Below, in pieces: positions 1 to 17,500 of a stretch of DNA of 64,000 bases. Source of the DNA: Chaunax sp. Z400. Lineage: Eukaryota > Chordata > Actinopteri > Lophiiformes > Chaunacidae. Position 1 is the stretch's first letter. Every line of letters begins with the position of its first letter. The DNA is taken from assembly GCA_037577475.1 (NCBI GenBank), contig CM075206.1:9888401-9952400 (forward strand), in the 5' to 3' direction. Position numbers and translations under genes: made by a program. The notes below the pieces were generated by a model that saw only the letters and a list, made by a program, of their open reading frames with translations, was not told the origin of the DNA and did not search any database.

Positions 1-1227
1 ACTTTGGACGTTGAGCCTCCAGTCTTTATATTCTCTGGAGGAGTAACGTAAAACCATAGAAGCCCAATAAAAAGACCTACAAAGACAAATTATCTGTACC
101 CTAATTTCACTCTTGCATTACCATAGAGACATGGGGCCACAGCTGGGGGAAATGGGGTGATAAGTCACAGGGAATGCCCTACTGTGTGTGCATACACAAA
201 GATAACATCATGACAAAAAGAAACACACTCTCTCCCCTCCAAGTGCACCAGAGTACCCCCCCCCAGTGTAACCGCATTATCCTACAGAGGAGAGCAACTC
301 CTCCCCTCCGAGCTGTGTAAGTTGAGATGGGGTTTACATTAATGGGTTGAGGGGGGAAAAAGCACCTCAAATAAGTGTTGTGGAAGCCTCCTAAAGATGT
401 GATCTTCATCTAAATGAAGTTGGGAACGTATGGAGAAGGGTTTGAAGGTTGATTGTTCAATAGTGCTTGATTTTCCTTCTCGCAGATATTATTTAGTACA
501 CTTTCACGTTTTTTTTCTCAGTTTGAAAATGTGAAAAACATCATTTATATGTCTGAAGGTGGATCCTATGCAAACACAACCTTCACCTGTGGCTGATTCA
601 TCTACCAAAAGACTACAACAACCATCAGAGAATGTAACTATGTGGAAAAATAAAGAATAAAACTGGGGCCCAGTTACCATGGTTATTGTGAGTATCTGAA
701 AATGCAAATAAAGGACATTTTCTCCCATTTATCTCTGGAATGACAGGATTTTTCTCTCGTTTTCCCAAAAAAAAAAAAAACACTTTGCAGGAATGAGAAC
801 AGATTATCCCTCTGTGAGGCCTCAGGGGAAAAAAAGACATCAAGGTCACTGGAGCAAGCCCTGCTTTTGACGGATATCTGTGCGAGGATGATGCCTTGAC
901 TGAGCCTTCCAGACCCTGATGTATGGGTTCTGGAGTATACCCAGGTAAGGTGAGGGCAAAGCGAGTCTGTCTTTGAGGTTGTTGTCCTCTTGTTTTTTCC
1001 ATAGCTATGCTGCATTGGCTCCCTGTGACGCAGGAATCTGATCAATACTGGGTCTCGAGGGCAGCGGAGCAGGCAGCGACAGCCAATGTGCCCCATAGGC
1101 TGTGTAATGTTGTGATCAAGGGCTGATGTAAGCACTGTGGCTAATGCTGTGCAACCATCTCAGTGATGTTTTTCATTGAACAGAGTGCACAAATATACAC
1201 AGACAAAAAAAAAACGAGATCACACTT

Positions 1228-1463
1228 CAACAATTCGTCGATTAATTAGGCAGCAGGTCGACTGAAATTTACCACTGACAATCAATTTATCGTTTAAGTT
1301 ATTTATCATGCGAACATGCAAACGCTACAAGGTGAACATTTAAATATTTTTAACCTACGGATGGCTGCTATTTTATGGCATTTTACAGTAAAAAAAACAA
1401 TTGGATGATTAGGCAAAAACATAATGAAAAAATGTATTAAAATAATCATTGGTTGCAGCCCTG
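1228..1463. mobile_element. Decayed hAT-like MITE with TIR end GTTGCAGCCCTG
   Basis: The right end reads GGTTGCAGCCCTG, the reverse complement of the CAGGGCTGCAAC terminus of very common fish hAT-type MITEs. The interior keeps recognisable pieces of that family: CGTCGATTAATTAGGCAGC, GGTCGACTGAAATTTACC and CATGCGAACATGCAAAC. The left terminus is too decayed to place exactly. The family call is from memory. Confidence 0.6.
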
Positions 1464-1801
1464 CACACAGGCCAGAGGAACAGTGACCATCTGTGTAAGA
1501 CGCTGCCCTAAACCGAGGGGTGCCCCATGTCCCAATAACCCAGCTACAGAGCGCTGACAGGCAGGGGGATTACTTCTGCAATCATGAACCCCTCTATGAG
1601 CTATGTAGAGTATGTATGTACAGACAAATCATTTTGAGCAAAAACCACTAAGGGCAGAAAATCCCTAGCATACCAGTAAATTACTGGGTAAGAACAGAAA
1701 ACAACAAAAATGTATTGTTTTTGGCTAGAAATGAGAGCATACTGCTTTACTATTACCAGTCTTCTGTTCACATATACACCAGCCTGAGGATAGAGAAGCA
1801 T

Positions 1802-1846
1802 TACACACACACACACACTTACACACACACACACACTTACACACAC

Positions 1847-1934
<88 letters not shown>
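1802..1934. repeat. (CA)n microsatellite with TTACAC interruptions
   Basis: About 130 bp of CA dinucleotides. Three TTACAC interruptions lie in the first 50 bp, and the right part from about 1852 is a pure run. Confidence 0.97.
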
Positions 1935-1937
<3 letters not shown>

Positions 1938-2440
1938 CAGTGTGGGGCCATTAATCATAAGCAACCTAGTTCTGTTTCTCGTCCCTCACTCCTCTCATGT
2001 GCTTCTGGCCCAGGGTTCAGTTTGCAGTCTGTATTTACCTCACTGTGGTGCAGAGGTTGCATGCTGTGGAGATTAAATCAAAAGGACGGGAGGAGGGAGG
2101 GAGGGAGGGGTGCGTTGTTGAACTCTGGGGGTACAAGCACATACCCTTCCTTCGGCAGAGCCAAAGCAGTCCAAGGCCGTCTATCTGTGAATCTATCCAA
2201 TTCAAGCATCAAATCCATTTACAGTGGGTTAATTCAATCAGCTGGGATACGAGGGACTGACTGTGTTACTGACCACTAACGTAGTCTCAGCCATCAGGGC
2301 TGAGGATGAGTGAAACACCCTAAATCTACAACAACAGCTTGTTTTCTGTCTTCTAGCTAACTGTAATATAATTTTTTTTCACGTTTTTGTAAATGGATTG
2401 GAGTCCTTAAACGTCTATCAGTGCATCCAGATTGTCTTAC

Positions 2441-3395
2441 CCAGGTAGAGAGATGCATTTTCTTTCTTCACATTGTCATCTAGGTAGGTGGGCCCAAGGG
2501 TGTATATTGGTGTCGACCCCATGCCCACAAGAATCTGGGCACAGATGAACAGAGTCACATACAGGTTGTGCTCGTTGCCCTCCTGGTCACGGGGGCATGA
2601 CGCCACGTCGAGCAGCTCGCGCCCACTGCTGTTGCCGGTCTGACAGAGGCCCTCGTGTCCAGCTGACGAGTTCATCTCCTGGATCTGGTAGGGTGGTGAA
2701 ATGAAGTGGGGCAGGGAAAACAATGCTGCACCTACAGCAATGACCACACCACCCACAGCCAGCCAGCGTGGCCTCTGACCTCTGCCGCCAAAGTAGGAGA
2801 TGAAGACCACCACCAGCAAGCTGCCGATGTCAAAGCAGCTGACCAGCAGGCCAGACTCAGAGCTGCGCAGACTGTAACGCTTCTCAATGGTGGTGATAAC
2901 ACTGCTCAGGTAGCCCGAAACCATCAGGGACTGAATGAAGGTCAGGTAGCACATGCAGAACAGAAAGCAGCGGGAGTCCCTAAGAATGACCCGCACATAC
3001 TTCCTGGCCGGGATGTGGATAAGGCGGATGAGAGAGAAACCAAGTGTTTTACCACCGGAGCCCGTGGCTCTGTGACCCTCCATAGGTAAAGAGCTGCTGA
3101 GCCCCACCATGCTGGACGCAGAGGGGGAGAAGTCTGTCCTGGAGGACGGAGACTCTGCCAGGCTGGAGTCTGGGGTTTTTGGCTGGAGCAAACTGCTCTC
3201 CTGCACGGCTACACAGGTAGTGTTGTCCAGCGGAGGCTCCGCAGTCTTTCGGCCCAACCGACAGGGTCCATTCAGGATCGGTAAGCTTTTGGACTTGAAA
3301 CAATTTCCTGGGTCCATGTACTGATCCTGGAGCTCACGGATCTCCTGAGACTCAGACAGGTCACTCGCTGTTTCATCGTTGTCTGATGAAATCAT
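2441..3395 (-). CDS. slco5a1: Solute carrier organic anion transporter 5A1, first coding exon (partial gene)
   Basis: This exon encodes the N-terminal 318 residues of an OATP-family multi-pass membrane transporter; the substrate of SLCO5A1 is poorly defined. ATG at 3395 is the first in-frame ATG after a TAA at 3543-3545. A serine-rich cytoplasmic N-terminus contains SKSLPILNG, close to the human SKSLPVL motif. Four likely membrane segments follow: around CFLFCMCYLTFIQSLMVSGY, GLLVSCFDIGSLLVVVFISY, WLAVGGVVIAVGAALFSL and LYVTLFICAQILVGMGSTPI. The family-conserved run YTLGPTYLDDNVKKEN lies near the end. Between segments 3 and 4 is an extracellular loop with NSSAG and NSSG glycosylation candidates. 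The exon stops at CTG G followed by donor GTAAGAC (phase 1), matching the human break before AIMYVMG. Later exons, with the Kazal-like loop, lie beyond the left edge. Family assignment is firm; 5A1 rather than another SLCO rests on the close match and on synteny. Confidence 0.93.
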
Positions 3396-3595
3396 GGCGA
3401 AGCTGGAGAAGCTAGCTTGTGTTGACTCCTGGCTGTCAGTCAGTCTAGTGCCACATGAGGATAGTGGAGCTGCTGCAGGGCTGGGTGCTGGAGAGAAGAC
3501 TCTGCCCTGCCAGTAGGACTGGGGCAGACTGGACCCCTCTACTTATGTGCATGTTTTATTCCACATGATGCCGAGCCACTAAAGCCAGTGGCATC
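3396..3595 (-). other. slco5a1: slco5a1 5' UTR part of the coding exon
   Basis: A plausible acceptor, TTTTTCTGTATTCATTCAG, ends at 3596, so the exon would start at 3595. In the ATG frame this stretch has a TAA at 3543-3545 and no other ATG. Confidence 0.5.
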
Positions 3596-4296
3596 CTGAA
3601 TGAATACAGAAAAACATCACCTTCCTTAACAATTGAGAATATTGTCTATGGAGTGTTTACAATAAATAAATTATAAGATTAAAAACATGTAACCAATTTT
3701 TTTTTAAATGCAGTCTTTGAAATGTTCCTCTTATTTAGGATCCCACGTTGTTTTTATGGCTCTTTGTTGAATAGTAACCTTGATTCAAGGTTTTTGTTTC
3801 CTTTCCTTTGTCCCATAGCTGTGCAGCATCCTAGAAAAGAAATACAAAATCAGGAAAATAAGGAAATATCAAAAAAAATTCCAAAGTGAACACATCCATT
3901 TGCAATAATATCAAATCACATTCACTTCTGAAACCACGGTAACATGTCCACCGTGCGTTAAACTGCTCATTTCTTCTAGCTAAATTGCTAAACATAAAAA
4001 TATCCCACCAAAATACATAAATAAATCACACGAACAAACAACAGCAGCGGTGTCAAAGTGTCGAAGCGAGTAAGACTAGATAACACTCAGCCCCCTTTGT
4101 CAAAACGAGAAATATACCATGAGAACAAAAGACCACGCTGTCCTCAAACGTCTCAGTCATGAATTTGAAATTAAATATACTCAGCACAAATATTTCACAA
4201 ATTGGACAACAGTACGTATCGACTTCGACTGAAACGGCGACAAATATTATTTGACATAACTTCTAGGAAAGGCTAGCGGAGGGCTGTAATACTCAC

Positions 4297-4400
4297 ACAG
4301 GACGGGGGGAGGTAGCCTGTTGTTCTCTACGGAGCGGCCACTGAATGAATCTGTGTGATGCGCATAGCTGCTGCTGCTGGTGGACAAATGCTGCTTTCAA
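4297..4400 (-). other. slco5a1: Probable non-coding first exon of slco5a1
   Basis: On the minus strand a strong donor GTGAGTATT follows GTCCTGT at 4297. Paired with the acceptor at 3596 it defines a 701-bp UTR intron (3596-4296). The 5' boundary near 4400 is a guess; no TATA box or clear initiator was seen. Confidence 0.35.
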
Positions 4401-5328
4401 ATACTATCGGAATTAAGATGATTCACAGTTTGAAGCGCAAATAAAGTGGAAAAACACGAAGACTATCACTAATGTTGATCATATCCACTCATGGTTTTAG
4501 GATTAAAAGATTGAATAAGTGGTGAATACGTGATGATTAATTGAAATAATTTGGTCTTTTGATTTATTCACCAACTTGGCCCACATAGTTTTTTTTATGT
4601 CTTTTACTCAATGTAAGGCTTTGCCATTTAAGTTCTAACAATCACATAGAATTATGTCGTCGTCTTTTTTGTAAGTGTTGTTCACCAGATAGACAAATAT
4701 GTGACAGAAATTACGTCTTAAATTCCAATCACGATGAAAAACCTAACGAGTACAAGGTAACTTGAATGCAGCAATTCCTGGGGTGAATTGTTTTTCAGTT
4801 CAGCCACACTGGGACTTGTAGTTTCTATGGGGAGTCTAACATACTCTCTACTCAATCTCCGACTACAAGAAATACCAAGAAGCGGAGCAGCGGCTAACTA
4901 AGACATAAAAAACAACAACGAATACTTCTGGAAATACTAATGCATTCATAATTCATTCAATCGATTTAGGATACAGTAACCCTCGGACTTCATGTACCAG
5001 CATGCTTTTTGGCTCCATATGGTGGCTTGTTTAGTTCACTACGTCAAATAGACAGCTGGGACCCTTGCTGACCCAGCAGTGACTGACTGGTCACAGGCTC
5101 ATATAGACAATGGGCTCTACGCATCTTTGCATCTCTGATGCGATAAATTATTACTTAGTCATTGATGAAAATCATGTGACCTGATACTTTACAATGAAGA
5201 TATATATTACACACACACATATAGATATATATATATATATACATGTATATATATATTTTTCTATCATTATTTTAAAAGCTGCAAGTACATATATATATAT
5301 ATATATATTTATCATTATGTTTAAAGCT

Positions 5329-5390
<62 letters not shown>

Positions 5391-7834
5391 TACACATCAA
5401 CACATTAAGGTAAATTACACAAAGACTAGTCTTTTGAGGAGGACGTAAATATATAGAATGTTCTTTTTTATATTGATATATTTTCAGAGGTATTTTTGAG
5501 AGGTAAAATTTCACTGAATCAAGTTTAAATGGAAACATTTGTGCTGACAGAAAATAAGATGTACCTTTTATATAGAGCGAGTTGACTCCCAGTATCTGTC
5601 AAGGGAATGGATGACTTTACCCAAGGTCATTAATTCATTTTGTGGACTATGTGGGCTGGGTGATCAATCCCATTCCTCCTGCTCCTCCTCTCTTCATTCT
5701 GATGCTCTTTCTTTCCTCAGCATTTAACAAAGCCTGGATGTCACTTCACTACCCATAAATTGTTTTTTGTGGAAAATAAATGTGCAATGGTTTTTTTTTT
5801 AACTCAAGTTTTTTTTCCAACCCGGTGAGCAGGTTTTTATGTAGTCCACCATCTTCTTATGTATCTGAGAGAGAATGACTGTCTCTCAACAGTCAATCAC
5901 CGGGATCAATGAGAAGAATCATGGTCTATCATAGAGTTCAGGAGTTTTTCACCTCTCTCTCTGGTTATCAGCAAGCAAGGGGCTAATCGATATTCCATGA
6001 ATACACAACAACATAAGGGGATGAGAGGAGTTATTCAGCTGATGGTGGCACCGCATCATCTCTGCAAGTATCGCTACATACGGAGTCTATTATAGAGGCA
6101 ATATATGTGTGATTTGCTAATGAATTGCTCAGTCGTGTAGCCAATATATACTGTTAATACACTGCATATGTTGACCTCATAATATGTTGGAAGTTTTGTT
6201 GTGTTGTTGTTATTTGAACTCTTTCATAAAGCAGTCATTTTTTCCCCCTTTTTTCTATCCTTGTTTTTCTTGTTTAAAGTTATTGCTGACAGTAAAGGTT
6301 GACTTTGTCAATTTTCTTTGAGCCCATCTCATTTTTGTACAACCCTATCCTGTCAGTATAATTTGAATGTTACAACTAAATACTAAATTTAAAAAATTTG
6401 ACACACAATTTCTCTAACATCATGAATGCATTATGAAGCACATATTTGGACAGACATACAATTAATAGCAACAATGCAAAGAAAGCATAGATTTTATTTC
6501 CACATAATCTATATATGTATATATCTGTATATGTAATACAAATTTATATGACATTGATTTTTTTTATTGGGGAGGTCTCTTTTTGCACCTCAGATATACC
6601 ACCTTATATATTATATCTAAAAAAAAAAAGATATAAAAGAAATAAAAAATAAATAAATACATTTTTAAAAAAGGCCATCTTTAAATACATCCAGTAATGT
6701 ACGGAGTACTCAAGTCAACATAATGCTGTAGATCTAATTCTTTGTAATCAAGCAAATGGAGTTAAGGGTTTTTTTGCCAACTAAATGTCATTGATTTAGA
6801 AAAGCCAAACTGTTAGCCAATTAGCTCATGACCATTTCTGATAGATGAGAGTGGGAATGGGTCTGGAGACCACAGATGACAAGAGCAGCCTTTTCCAGAG
6901 TTTCATATGGTCATCCCTTCTCACAAATGGTTTTTATGGAGTACAGTGTAACTACAGTGTAAATTTGGCCTGAGTGCCCTGCAGCAGCAGAGGAACAAAC
7001 GTGTCTGTATTTGATGCAGAAATGCAAACAGAAAGCTTCCCATGTGAACGAGTGAACTAGTACAATAGAGACTGAACAAGCATGCCTGGATTTTAAACAT
7101 GGGGGGCCACTGCAAAGCTCTCCTTCATATCTAAATGTTTTCCACAGCCGTTGCCAACAGTTATTGCTCTATTGCATTTTCTCATACCCAGCAATGAAAT
7201 ACACAGCCTCTTTATCGAACAACTAGAAAAACTGTTAACAGGGGTCAGAAATCATTCTATTTAAAACATCAATGTTTGTGGGCAATATTCCCACCAGTGT
7301 GGCAGAAATGCATCATTCCCTATAAGCTGTTTGAAATGAAATCAAACTATAAACTCAAACAAATAGCAGGCTGTCTATGATGTCATCCTGTAAGTGATGG
7401 AGACTATGTAGTGTGATGGAGCAATGTAGTGATTTCACAACTGAACACTGCCAGAAAGACGTAAAATACAACATCACCCTCTGGTGTACAATCTAGTTCA
7501 GTGAGGAGAGGATCTGCAGAGTGCTTGTGTTTCTGATTATGACCAGTAGATGGTGCTTAGTCTTCAAGATTGTTGGCATCAGAGGGCCAGGCTGCTGGTT
7601 GGAATACAGTATATCAAGTGTAGGTTGGTTGGTGATGTGACAGCATGAGATGCTATTTTGTCTCTCACAATTTAATCAAATTTTTTTGTGTTTGTGTTTT
7701 TTTTTCAATAGGGGACAAGATTTTTTTTTAAACTTGCTATTCTCTTATTAACTGAATAATAAATATTTTAAACTGAAAAATACAAAATGTGTAACTGTCT
7801 CTCCACTTCAGTATTATACAGTAAAGTATTTACT
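4401..7834. other. Gene-free DNA upstream of slco5a1
   Basis: AT-rich non-coding sequence with no supportable coding region on either strand. The slco5a1 promoter should lie in the first few hundred bases. A compound AT/CT microsatellite sits at 5204-5390. Confidence 0.6.
5204..5390. repeat. Compound CA/TA/CT/TA microsatellite with a duplicated unit
   Basis: CA and TA runs, then a (CT)n run at 5333-5374, then (AT)n to 5390. The motif ATCATTAT..TTAAAGCTG occurs twice, near 5264-5282 and 5310-5330, each next to an AT run. This indicates a local tandem duplication of about 50 bp. Confidence 0.9.
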
Positions 7835-8618
7835 AAGCTGGAGGAGGTATTCAGCTCTTTTACATAATTAAATGTACTGATCAACACCAATACTTTGTTG
7901 CACATAAAGTTTTATATTAAATGTGAATGTGTGTAAAAGTATGTAAAAGTAATATTAAAATTGTCCCTTGTGAATGTAATACTATGATATATTATCATTA
8001 CTCATGTAATAAGGCAAAAGCAGGATTTCACTCTTGTAGCTGATTAAAGTGCAGGTAATTCTTAACTATTTAGTAAAAGACTACAACCAAAGATTATTTT
8101 CATTATGTTTTAATCTGGTGATTATAAATTTAAACCTTCTGAAAATAGTGAGAATTGTTGTTACAATTAACATAAAGCCTAAAGTGACACCCTCATAATG
8201 TCTGTTTTGTTTAACCATCAATCCAAACCTCAAAATGATTAAATATAGGGTAAGTTCGATTAAAAGTACATTTAAATTCTCAAAATAATTCAAAGGAACG
8301 ACAGCAATTTCTTTGTGAAGTTCAAACTATGAAAAATATGTTAAATTAATTTTTTTAATTGTTGCTAATTAAGAAATTTCTTAATTGATTTCTCATTCCA
8401 GTTCTGCTTGTATAAACAATTGTGTCCCTTAATTTATAACAAAATGTCATATTTTATTAGCCCTATATATGTTCTGTGTGCAAAAATCTTAATTTGTAAA
8501 GTAAATACAGCTGTTAGAAAATTGTAATGAAGTAAAAAGTACTGAAATATACTGGAGTAGAAGCATAAAGTAAATTCATAATTAATTACACAAGTAGATG
8601 CGCTAAGTTACACCACTG
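7835..8618. mobile_element. Decayed fish MITE of the ...CACCACTG-ended family (host of a nested insert)
   Basis: The left end reads CTGGAGGAGGTATTCAG and the right end AAGTTACACCACTG. These match the CAGTGGTGGAAGAAGTATTCAG and TTACTTTCCACCACTG termini I know from a very abundant teleost element. Typical interior pieces are present: GAAGTAAAAAGTACTG, CTGGAGTAGAAGCATAAAG and AATCTTAATTTGTAAAGTAA. The middle is interrupted by a second element at about 8085-8385. Recognition is from memory, without a library search. Confidence 0.6.
8085..8385. mobile_element. hAT-like MITE nested inside the 7835-8618 element
   Basis: It begins CTACAACCAAAGATTATTTTC, like the CTGCAACTAACGATTATTTTC end of the fish CAGGGCTGCAAC family. 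It also keeps GAAAATAGTGAGAATTG and GCCTAAAGTGACACCCTC. The far end (AATTGTTGCTAATTAAG) is weak. It belongs to the same broad family as the copy at 1228-1463. Confidence 0.5.
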
Positions 8619-14572
<5,954 letters not shown>

Positions 14573-17500
14573 ATTCCCATTCGTGTGCGTGCATATATGG
14601 CACTTCCATGCTTCTGTGCCCACCTGACGCTAATGTTACCTGACAGCACCTTCAGCACCACAACAGCAATACTAGGGACACCCTACACACACTACCCCAC
14701 ACACACACAATCATCCAGCAGGAGATGGGTTATTTAGGACAACAACAGTCACAATTAAAGGGAACTCAGTCTGAGAGCTGCCTTCATTAAGTGTGTATTT
14801 TTTTTCCGCTGGAGTTGAAGGGACAGTCTAATGGTCAGGTTTAAGGCTAATAGGACACAGGGGGATAGGAGCACCTGAGTGAGGCCCACAACTCACATAT
14901 TACAGACATACTATACTGAAGCAAAGGAGTTTTTTATGTTAATAATTCAAAGGGGCGAGAGGAGAGTGAGAAGAGGAGAGGAAGCGAAGCACTTTCTCTT
15001 TAAAGGCTTAGTCCAGGGTTTTATCACTTTCCTTTAGGAGGTCATAGATGTGCAGATAGTTTGATTTCTTTTCATATGTGGACACATCTTGATTTACTTT
15101 GTAGAAAGTCATGCCAACAAAATTGTTCACAGAGAGATCTGTCATTTTTTTTCAAAGTAGAAGTGTGTTTCATTTTGTCGCCTGCTAATGATGCCATGAC
15201 CCCATTATACCCTGTAGTTGTTTTAACTTTGGGGGAAACACAGAAAACACCAGGTGATAAATCTGGAGAGTGAGGGAGGGAGTCAGTGAACATGACCAAA
15301 TGTAACGTGAATTAAACTGCCTCAGTCATGTCAGATAGATTTTCATTGGAAATGGTGGTTATTCAACAATGTAGAGAACTCCCATGATCCCATGCTGCTT
15401 CATACCATCATCAAACTGTATCTTTCGCTTTTTATTTTATTTTGAGAATCAGTGTGTTTAAATCCTAATAAACTGACTTGGAAAAGTCAAAAACATTTAT
15501 CAGATATTTCCTGCATCATTTTAAGTCTCTTGTTGAAAAAAAACATCTGTGCTTTCCCTATTTAATTCTCACTTTAGATGCTTAATTGCTGAAGAAGTTA
15601 GCAATGCATCCTGTCATTAGCATATTAGAGGATTCACAATTTTAAAAGTCTGTCTTAAAACAACACTAACATGGCCACATTCAGATAGTTTTATGTTAAC
15701 TTAATGCATGCCTGGGGTGTGACTCCCCCCTCTAAAACACCATCCAAAGAAGGATCCCTATCACCATTGCCTGACCCTGAACTTAAAAAGCAGCTCCCGT
15801 TTGCACCACCCAACACAAAGTTACCTCTGCGGCAACAGCGAGGATCCACATCTAAACCTCTAAATCAGGGCCTGAAGCCCATTACAGTTCTCCCAGGCCG
15901 TCTCCTCCTCCTCCTCATACCCCTCTCCTCTACACAGGACTGATGGCTTTTGTTTGCAGAGGAGCATCATCGCTCACAGCTGCTGCTGTAAATCTGGCCG
16001 GCCTCAACCATCCGCCAAGGCAGCCAAATGAGCTCATCCTTTTGGCCACCTCTGTTGCACTGGTGAAATATTGAGGATGGTGATGATGGCAATTATTAGT
16101 GATTTCCTGTGTCCTCAAGGGGAGGAGGGGATTGTGTTCTTTGTCTTGTTTATGTGTGGAAGGGCCTACTCAAGGCGGGATGAATCGTCTGTCCTCAGGT
16201 CACTGTTTGGATCACACGGCTGATTGTATTTCAGCTGTTGATTAACTCAGGATGGATTCATGTGAGAGCCATATATGACAAAAAATAAATAAAGAGTGAT
16301 TGCTGTGTCAGTACCATTCCTCAGCCGCTGTCTTTAAAAGTCCGTGCTTTATAAATGGAGCACAGAAGTTCTCTATCTCTTTCTATGGCAAACCCTATAG
16401 ACCCCTGCTCTTCTCCTATCTCATCTCCATGTTCCCTCTTCCTTTAATTACTGTGTTCATGCTTGACGGCCACTGATGACTTGATTAAGCCTGCCGTGTG
16501 CAGTTCCAGTCTCTACCCTGCTGATGAATGAGTCTAAAGCTTATTAACTCACTGATTCTGATCAATAAGGCGCTGGGCTTGAACGCTGCAAGGACAGAGA
16601 GGAAACTGCGGTGCTGCTGCCCTCCACGCTGGCAGCCGGGATGAAGTCATCGCACATGATTAGCCTGTGTAACCAATCCAGCTGCCCTGTCCAGAGAGGA
16701 GTACAGGTGAATTGATTTTCTGGATTACTTTGAGTTGCTCTTTGAGACCTTAGATCTTTTTTTATGTAATGAATATTTTTGCAAACTTATTCAATTCTTT
16801 TAAGACATACAAATGAGGAAATACACTTAGATCAGAGCTTGGCATGAATCCATTTGAAAGGCAGCACAAATCTAATCAGATAATTGGCTGAATATCCTTA
16901 AAAAGTTAAACTTGTGGGTGTAAATCTGAGTCTGAATTCAGCACTTTTTGGTTGTGGGATCCTTCTTGACAAACATGCCTCACTTTAAGTTGAGTTATCT
17001 GTAAAGAACCTGCCTTTGAGTGCGTAAAAACACAGACCATGCTCTCCTGATGATTCATATTGAAGAGTGGAGAGAAAGGCTTAAGGTACATTATGTCATA
17101 GAGAATATCATGGTCGAATTTTTGCTATAAACAGAAATATTCATGGACAGATGGGCACACAAAGGTTATTCTACATGATTGTGAGTTTTTCTATTCTGTT
17201 TTGGGTTGATTTTAGTAAAAAATATACTGAAACTACTGACTTAAGTGACGAAGTGGCTTTATGTGCAATAAAAAAATGTGTATCACGACTGCAGAGAATA
17301 CTTTTACAGAATACAGACTGACACCCAGGAGGCCCTCTGACAGCATCCAGGTGGCAGCGGATGAAGAAGGGTTACATCTAAACCCTATTCCCCTGAGGAG
17401 GCCTTTGAGCTCCACCAGGGTCTTTAGAAATGAGAGGCTCATCATTGAGGCTAATTTGACCTCCAATGGAGGCAGTCAGCATGCGTGTAGCCCATACAGC

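Larger units (their letters stand above)
1..2440 (-). other. slco5a1: slco5a1 first coding intron (partial)
   Basis: This is non-coding intron sequence downstream of the GTAAGAC donor at 2440. I searched it for the next SLCO exon (AIMYVMGALGPAVGY-like) and found none, so that exon lies off the left edge. It holds a decayed MITE (1228-1463), a CA microsatellite (1802-1934) and a short GGGA tract near 2090-2110. Confidence 0.7.

Noticed and set aside
995..1035. LHWLPV-like reading (CTGCATTGGCTCCCTGTG), a motif of LINE reverse transcriptases
   Set aside because: Only six residues fit; the flanking translation does not match any reverse transcriptase block I know.
2706..3089. 127-codon plus-strand open frame
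   Set aside because: Antisense shadow of the slco5a1 coding exon.
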